Assembly (NCBI GenBank): GCA_033763635.1
Contig: JANRKG010000454.1
Location: 1-7,666 of the forward strand
DNA: 7,666 bases
Origin: JANRKG01 sp033763635
Lineage (GTDB): Bacteria; Cyanobacteriota; Cyanobacteriia; GCF-001939115
Direction of reading: 5' to 3'
A program made the translations under genes and the position numbers. Positions within the stretch are counted from its first letter, which is position 1. The number at the start of each line of letters is the position of its first letter. This document shows, piece by piece, positions 1-5,600 of this stretch. The notes below the pieces were generated by a model, which was given only the letters and a program-made list of their open reading frames with translations, did no database searches and was not told the origin of the DNA.

Positions 1-519
1 AATCAGTTGTTGGGGTTGCCCTTGTGAATTCACTCGGTAGAATCTGCGTTGATTTGGGCGAATTTCTTGAAGGAACACCGTCCCTAGCGGAAGTCTTTCA
101 CCTGAAACTTGTTGGATAAACTTCTGCATTGTCAGCGAATCAACCTGTAAGTACAAAATCGCAGTTCCCTCTTCACTCCAAAATCCCGTTGAGGGAATTG
201 ATGGATTCAGAGTTATTTGTTGCCAGAGTTGCGATCGAAGCTGTTCAGGCTGATCGATGCTAAACCTGCCCTGGTTTAACGCTAAATGATTCGCAGAAAT
301 TGCCTGCTGAGAAGTCTGGAAATAATCTTGAAGGTGGTCTTCCACCCGCTTTGAGGTTTGATAGAGCAATTGCTGAGTCAGGTTAGCCACATCCCGCTGT
401 CCGCTCCGCGCTGAAAAATACCCCACCAGAGCCACGATCCCCACCGACTGTACAACAAAGGGCACAACCAGCACATACCGCAAAGGAATGTTAGTCAGTA
501 AACGACGACGTTGGGCCAC
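1..519 (-). CDS. N-terminal part of a membrane-anchored sensor protein, probably a dCache receptor kinase (3' end outside window)
   Basis: The frame runs from a GTG at 517-519 off the left edge, giving 173 residues. Seen: a short basic N-terminus (MAQRRRLLTN), one hydrophobic helix at about residues 13-35 (starting PLRYVLVVPFVVQS), then a polar, Gln-rich region that would lie outside the membrane. In cyanobacteria this layout, with LRYVL-xPF at the helix and QLxxxxxxRVExHL after it, is the usual start of dCache-type receptor histidine kinases and related sensors. The dCache assignment comes from recalled family patterns. The catalytic part is off the window, so the output could be a kinase or a cyclic-nucleotide enzyme. 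No in-frame ATG exists between the upstream stop (736-738) and the GTG. The GTG is chosen because AGG lies 9 nt upstream and it places positive charge directly before the helix. A TTG at 628-630 would add 37 residues unlike the family. The gene is separated from the kinase operon by 346 bp, so it may have its own promoter. Confidence 0.8.
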   Translation of the reverse strand, partial: MAQRRRLLTNIPLRYVLVVPFVVQSVGIVALVGYFSARSGQRDVANLTQQLLYQTSKRVEDHLQDYFQTSQQAISANHLALNQGRFSIDQPEQLRSQLWQQITLNPSIPSTGFWSEEGTAILYLQVDSLTMQKFIQQVSGERLPLGTVFLQEIRPNQRRFYRVNSQGQPQQLI

Positions 520-563
520 AGAAGCGTACCTATTGTGAGGGAGGATGAGGGAGCAAGCGCAAG

Positions 564-599
564 CCGAAAGAACAGAAGTGAATCTGGGCAGTTTTTCGG
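564..599 (-). other. Possible leader hairpin upstream of the GTG start
   Basis: CCGAAA (564-569) and TTTCGG (594-599) are complementary. Inside them lies a second complementary pair, CAGA (573-576) and TCTG (583-586), closing a 6-nt loop. Together they can form a two-part imperfect hairpin whose base is 44 nt upstream of the proposed GTG start of the sensor gene. It would lie in the 5' leader if transcription starts above 600. The stems are short and could occur by chance, and no known riboswitch or leader family is recognised. Confidence 0.3.
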
Positions 600-683
600 A
601 CAGACAAGAAGCGTTTATTCTTGTATCCAAAGGTCTTGCAAAAATCCGTAACCCAGCAAAATTCTTCTGATGACGATTCTTAA

Positions 684-706
684 TATATCCCCCCCGAAGG
701 GATATA
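684..706 (-). repeat. 8-bp perfect inverted repeat in the spacer
   Basis: TATATCCC (684-691) and GGGATATA (699-706) are perfect reverse complements separated by 7 nt. Read on the minus strand, the top of the hairpin can close as C(TTCG)G, the sequence of a very stable tetraloop, because a run of seven G follows CCCTTC and allows slipped pairing. No T-run follows on the minus strand, so it is not a classical intrinsic terminator. It could act as an RNA 3'-end stabiliser, an operator-like palindrome or a structured leader of the next gene. Function is inferred only. Confidence 0.4.
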
Positions 707-741
707 AGTTTCAGAATTAATGCTGAAAACGCTGCCTACGC

Positions 742-771
742 TAAAAAACAAACAATTCCTAAATTGTTTTT
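742..771 (-). terminator. Possible intrinsic terminator of the kinase operon
   Basis: On the minus strand an 8-bp stem AAACAATT / AATTGTTT (769-762 and 757-750) closes a 4-nt loop (TAGG). After a G it is followed by six T residues (748-743). The layout is that of a Rho-independent terminator, and it lies about 100 nt after the stop codon of the REC-GAF kinase. The weakness is that the stem has only one G:C pair, so the hairpin is much less stable than usual. An alternative is an AT-rich protein-binding palindrome. Confidence 0.4.
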
Positions 772-782
772 GCGATCAACCT

Positions 783-860
783 AATCGAAGGCCGATTCCC
801 CTAACCCACCCAGCCTACGGCCACCCTCCCAGGAGGGGATTCGTCAAAATTTTCCTGACG
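783..860. repeat. GC-rich palindromic element, probably a dispersed intergenic repeat
   Basis: Directly after the REC-GAF kinase stop codon lie, within 78 bp, CGTCA/TGACG (842-846, 856-860), CCCTCC/GGAGGG (824-829, 832-837) and AATCG/CGATT (783-787, 793-797). An outer pair TCCCCT/AGGGGA (797-802, 834-839) encloses about 43 bp and competes with the inner CCCTCC/GGAGGG palindrome. From memory, intergenic elements with the pattern AACCCACCC ... CCCTCCCAGGAGGGGATT are frequent in cyanobacterial genomes, and this stretch resembles a degenerate copy. Copy number cannot be seen here. It may also help end or protect the operon mRNA. Confidence 0.45.
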
Positions 861-865
861 GGACA

Positions 866-2620
866 CTAGTATTCCCCAGAAAAATCGCTGGGTAGCTGAA
901 CAATAAAGCGGGTGAGGTTTTCCTGACTTGCGACCCCCAACATCCCCCCCATTTGCTCGACTAACTTCTTGACCAGCGCTAACCCCAATCCGGTTCCTCC
1001 ATATTTCCAGGGATCGTTGTTGGGGATGCGGTAAAACTTGTCAAAGATCCGGGACATCTCTTCAGGGGCGATTTCAACACCTGTATTCCGCACTTCCAGA
1101 CAAATCCAACGGGCTTCCCGGTACAAAGCAACTGTGATGGTTTGGTGGGCGGGCGTATATTTACAGGCGTTATTTAATAGCTCAGTGACGATCCGACTCA
1201 GGCTGGTTAGTTGGATTGTCATTGGAGGAACAGCTTGTTCGATTTCTAACTGAAGCGTTTGCTGTTGTTCTTCCATTCGTACTCGGAAGCATTCAATGAG
1301 ATGGGCAAGCCAATCTTGTAATTGAATCGTCACCCTTTCTTCAGGAAGAACGCCAGCTTCGACATGCTGTAAATCTAGCAAATCCTGAACTAATTTCAGT
1401 TCTCGATCGCATTCCTGTTTCAGAATTTCAAAGTATTGGGCTGCTTTTTGGCTCTTCAGTGCGGAGGGTTGCAGTGGGTTCAAAGCGTGTTGATCCTCCG
1501 CCGTCGGAGTTCCTAATAGTTGCAGCACCAATTTCATATTAGAAAGGGGAGTTCTCAATTCATGGGAAATGGTACTGAGGAAATCATCTTTGAGCTGATT
1601 CAGACGCTCTAGTTCCCGCACCTGATTCTGAGCCGCTTCGTAGAGCCGTGCCTGACGCAAGGCGACCGCACATTGATTGGCAACTTGCTCAACTAAGTGA
1701 AGTTCCTGGTCACTAAAACTCGATAAAGGTGCTTTGGAGATCCAGAGGTGGCCCAAAATTCCCTGTAAGTCCACCCGATCGTCGAAGATGGGGCAGACCA
1801 GAATTGCGGCTGGATGAGAGGGGATAGAAGGCTGTAAGTGGCAAAAGGCAAAACTAAATTTTTGGTGGAGTTGCTCATAAATCTCCAGAACCTCTGGGAT
1901 GGGAGGAACTTGTTCTGGTGCGATCGGTAAGTCTGGCTGCACGGATTGATAACGCATCGTGGAGGGCTGGCGATCCTCGTCATACAGAACCGCATCACAA
2001 CTTTGCCCCCCCAGGGTATCTAGCAAAACTTCAACCACCGTTCGCAGAATTTGATGTTGATCTAATGTGTCTCGAACCTGGTCAGAAATCTGTTTTAAGG
2101 TGCGTTCAAAAATCAGGGCTTGTTGCAATTCCAGGGTGTGAATTTGCACCTGTCGCTTTAAGTTCGTATTGAGATCATGGAGTTGTTGGTTAAGGCGAAG
2201 CAATTGTTGATATTGCGATCGAATCGTGAGTTGCTGCTGAATTCGAATTAAAACTTCTTCGAGTTGAAAGGGTTTTGTAATGTAATCAACCCCACCAATG
2301 GACAAGGCTCTGGTTTTATCCAAAGAATCATCCAGAGCACTCAAAAAAATGATGGGGATGTCACAGGTCGCTTGGTCTGCTTTTAAGCGGGAACAGACTT
2401 CGTATCCATCCATCTCTGGCATCCGAATATCGAGCAGCACCAGATCGGGAGGGTACGTCTGTACCGTTTGCAATGCCATCTGACCGCTAATTGCCTGACG
2501 AACGATAAATCCTTCCCGATCAAGAATGCCAGAGAGCGTCTGTAAATTTCCGGGTTGATCATCCACAATCAGAATGCTGACAGGAGCAGACGATCGAGGC
2601 GTGAAAGAATTGTACGGCAT
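866..2620 (-). CDS. REC-GAF sensor histidine kinase (response regulator fused to kinase)
   Basis: This is a complete 584-residue soluble two-component protein with no membrane helix. Domain order: REC at about 14-130, with acidic pair D20/D21, phosphoacceptor D64 in LLDIRMPEMDGYE, S94 and K116 (TKPF); a coiled-coil linker at about 128-175; a GAF domain at about 172-325; HisKA with H353 in ISHELRTP; and HATPase_c with N box ELLNNACKYT (N484), F box IFDKFYR and G2 box GGTGLGLALV (541-550). The kinase should autophosphorylate H353, controlled by REC phosphorylation and the GAF ligand. Oddities: the G1 box reads RNTGVEI (511-517), with Asn for the usual adenine-contacting Asp and Glu for the second Gly; C260-H261 in the GAF sits where bilin GAFs carry their chromophore Cys-His; and about 25 polar residues are inserted in HisKA after H353 (about 370-393). 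The ATG start follows the stop of the large hybrid kinase by 15 nt, with AAAGGG upstream, so the two are probably one operon and the hybrid kinase is a plausible phosphodonor for D64. No DNA-binding domain is present. Architecture is certain; ligand and partner are unknown. Confidence 0.95.
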   Translation of the reverse strand: MPYNSFTPRSSAPVSILIVDDQPGNLQTLSGILDREGFIVRQAISGQMALQTVQTYPPDLVLLDIRMPEMDGYEVCSRLKADQATCDIPIIFLSALDDSLDKTRALSIGGVDYITKPFQLEEVLIRIQQQLTIRSQYQQLLRLNQQLHDLNTNLKRQVQIHTLELQQALIFERTLKQISDQVRDTLDQHQILRTVVEVLLDTLGGQSCDAVLYDEDRQPSTMRYQSVQPDLPIAPEQVPPIPEVLEIYEQLHQKFSFAFCHLQPSIPSHPAAILVCPIFDDRVDLQGILGHLWISKAPLSSFSDQELHLVEQVANQCAVALRQARLYEAAQNQVRELERLNQLKDDFLSTISHELRTPLSNMKLVLQLLGTPTAEDQHALNPLQPSALKSQKAAQYFEILKQECDRELKLVQDLLDLQHVEAGVLPEERVTIQLQDWLAHLIECFRVRMEEQQQTLQLEIEQAVPPMTIQLTSLSRIVTELLNNACKYTPAHQTITVALYREARWICLEVRNTGVEIAPEEMSRIFDKFYRIPNNDPWKYGGTGLGLALVKKLVEQMGGMLGVASQENLTRFIVQLPSDFSGEY

Positions 2621-2631
2621 GGGTTGAGAGA

Positions 2632-2637
2632 CCCTTT
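2632..2637 (-). promoter_or_regulatory. Ribosome binding site of the REC-GAF kinase
   Basis: AAAGGG on the minus strand lies 11 nt before the ATG at 2618-2620 and overlaps the TAA stop codon (2636-2638) of the preceding hybrid kinase. The overlap suggests that ribosomes ending on the first gene can restart on the second. The spacing is slightly long but acceptable. Confidence 0.6.
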
Positions 2638-5600
2638 ACAACTGAGAAAGATAAGGTTGGGTTAGCATAATGATTTGGTCAAAGGCATAGTTCTGGGTAA
2701 GTTGTTCTAAACCCGACACCAGCGTTGCATGGGTTGATGGAATTTGTCTAATCAATTGTTTCACAGCCTTTTGCTCACAGGATAGGGAAGCATGGTAAAG
2801 CTGAATTACCCAGTGTAAAGGCATAACCGCTAAACATTCAAAGGTCAGGGGTTCTTCAATCGTCTGTTCTGGCGCGGGTATTTGGGAGTCTTGAGCATAG
2901 CGGTAGCATACTCCCAGATGTTCTGCCATTTTGTTAAACAAGGTATCTTCTTGGAACGGCTTACTGATGTAGTCGTTACAGCCCGCCTCCAGAGCAACGG
3001 CCCGATCGGCCGGGGATGCCTGAGCGGTCAGCGCAATAATAATCGTCTCTTCCTGCCCGGGCTGCCAGTTGGCTCGTTCCTCAAAGCGAATTTTGCGGGT
3101 CGCTTCATAGCCGTCTAATTCTGGCATCCGCATATCTAGCCAGATAAGATGGGGATGCCATTGCTGAAAGAGGACGATCGCTTCTCGTCCATTAGCGGCT
3201 TCCTGAACTTCCACCTCTAGAATGTTTAGCAATTTTTTCAGCAAAAGCCGATTGTCCGGTTGGTCATCCACAATAAGAATCCGATACCTGGGTTGCCCCG
3301 GTGCTAACCCAATCACCTGACGGTTGATCTGTTCTGTCGGGAGGTTTGTACCAGCGGTTTTCTGCACTGGAATCGTGAACTGAAATATACTACCCTGCCC
3401 ACCCTCACTTTGAACTGTCAGCGTGCCCCCCATAAGTTGTACCAGTTTGCGACTGATGGTAAGGCCCAGGCCCGTTCCTTCATGAACTTGTTTCCCTGCT
3501 TGGGTCTGGGCAAAAGCATCAAAGATGAGGGTGAGGTCTTGCGAGGGAATGCCAATTCCGGTATCGACTACTCGGAAAAGCAGATTCAGGGGTAACGGGT
3601 TCTGGGGCATAGAGCGATTGCTGACTGGCTCTGTTTCCTGTGCTCCAGTCCCCACCTGCACAGACACGGTGATGGCTCCCTGATGGGTAAATTTGATGGC
3701 ATTGCCTAATAGATTCATCAAGATCTGCTGCAATTTTTGGGCATCGATGAGGATGTATTGAGGTACCCCTGGCAAAATTTCCAAATTGAGGGCCAAACCT
3801 TTGTTGACTGCCCGTTGTTTAAACGTGCTGTTGAGGGAATGCAAAATTTCAAATAAGTCTGTTTCCTGGAGTTCCAGGGTTAATCGTCCGGCTTCAATTT
3901 TAGACAGGTCCAAAATTTCGTTAATGAGCTTGAGGAGGTGATTTCCACCTTTATAGATTAATCGCACGTATTCCTGATAATCAGAAGGTAGGGCTGAATC
4001 GCGACTCATCAGTTGGGCAAACCCCAAAATGCTGTTGAGGGGGGTGCGGAGTTCGTGGCTCATATTTGCCAGGAAAATACTCTTCGCCCGGTTTGCGGCT
4101 TCAGCCGTTTCTTTGGCCTGTTGTAGTTGTTGCTCGACCTGCTTCCGCTCGGTAATGTCCGTCGCCGTTCCAAACAACCGAATGACCTGCCCATTTCGGT
4201 TCAAAACGGCTTCCCCTCGGCCTTCAATCGTACACAAGGAACCATCCTGACAGATTGCCCTGAACTCCATAACATAGGATTCTCCTGTTTGCAGAGATCG
4301 CTGTACGGTTTCTTGAAACAGGGAGCGATCGTCGGGATAAATCTGCTGAAGATGCTCCTCCAACGTCGGTTCCGGTTGGTCAGGATGCATTCTGTAGATC
4401 CGAAACAGTTCCTCAGACCAGGTGATTTTTCCAGTCTGAACATCAAATTCCCAGTTGCCTGTGTGGGCAATCCGTTGGGCTTCTGCCAGGGCTGCTTTAC
4501 TTCGTTGCAGGGTTGCCTCTGCCTCCTTCCGATCGCGGATATCCATCATTTGAGCAATCAGATACAGGGGTCGGTTGTTCTCATCTTGCATTAAGGCAAT
4601 GTTGAAGAGCGCCCAAATGCGATGCCCATCTTTATGAATCAACCGTTTCTCAACTTGATAGCCCTGAATCTCGCCGGAAAACATGCGCGTTACCTGGGGC
4701 AAGTCGAGTTGGTGGTCTTCTGGATAAACCAAATCCTCCAGGCGTAAATCTAGTAATTCAGACTCTGAGTAACCCAGCATTTGGCAGAGGGCACTGTTGA
4801 CTTCTCGAATGCCCCCTGCAATCGACACTAAACACATGCCAGTGGTAATGGTGTCAAAGGCTCCTTTGAACTTCTGTTCGCTATGACGTAAGGCAAGTTC
4901 GATTTGCTTTTGTTCACTGACATTGCGAACAACGATCAGGACGCTCTCGGCATCATAGGGAACCACCAACACTTCTTCATATTGCAACTGCCCATCCATC
5001 TGAATCAGTTGCTCGTACACTTGTGGGGTTTGGGTTGCCAGCACATTCCGAACGGTTTGCAATGCTCGATCTGCAATGTCAGGGGTTAGCAAGTCGCCTA
5101 CGTACTTTCCAACTGGATTGATCCTGGGATCAATTAAGTCCATTACAGAAGAACTATGCATGTAATCCAGGAAATACCCCTCTGCATTCACCACAATGAT
5201 AATGAAGGGAATTGCTGTGAGAATAGCACGGGTACGGGCTTCGCTGGCCTGGAGTGCCTCTTCAATCTGCTTGCGTTCTGTAATGTCTCTGGCAGCGGCA
5301 TAAATCAAGTTACCTACTGGGAACGATCGCCACTCAAGCCAACGGTAGGAACCATCCCGACATCGATAGCGGTTGATAAAAGTAGGAATAACTTGCTGTT
5401 CAGATAGGATTGCGACTGCTGCCAGCGTTCTTTCCAGATCCTCTGGATGAACATAATCTAGAAATCGGCTCCCTTCCAACTCTTGCAAACTGTAGCCCAG
5501 GGTTCTTTCCCATTGGCGATTCAGCCGACGGAAGTAGCCATTCGTATCGGCAATACAAAGCAAGTCGAGGGCAACGGAGAAAAACTGATTCAGTTCTTCG

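Larger units (their letters stand above)
520..865. other. Intergenic spacer with clustered inverted repeats
   Basis: This 346-bp stretch has no credible gene on either strand. On the minus strand the downstream reading frame stays open back to a stop at 736-738, but it has no good start or coding character there. The spacer holds at least six short inverted repeats (842/860, 824/837, 783/797, 750/769, 684/706 and 564/599), described separately where useful. It should contain the 3' end of the REC-GAF kinase transcript and the promoter and leader of the next sensor gene. I could not find a convincing -35/-10 pair. A TTGCAA at about 639-634 on the minus strand has only AT-rich, poor -10 candidates behind it. 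Confidence 0.7.

Noticed and set aside
628..630. Upstream TTG as the start of the left-edge sensor gene
   Set aside because: It would add 37 residues of Cys- and Ser-rich sequence before the basic stretch and membrane helix, unlike the family. The GTG at 517-519 with AGG upstream fits better.
1693..1998. 101-codon minus-strand frame inside the REC-GAF kinase
   Set aside because: It lies out of frame within the GAF coding region, which is intact and conserved in the main frame. There is no sign of a frameshift or a second gene.
2639..2911. HPt domain at the C-terminus of the hybrid kinase
   Set aside because: The tail is helical and near HPt size, but it lacks the H-x-L-K-G type phosphorylation motif. 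It is recorded as an unnamed tail.
4127..4594. 155-codon open frame on the plus strand
   Set aside because: It is fully antisense to PAS8 and part of PAS7 of the hybrid kinase, whose frame is strongly supported. The translated product is Cys- and Leu-rich with no recognisable domain, as expected for a shadow frame.
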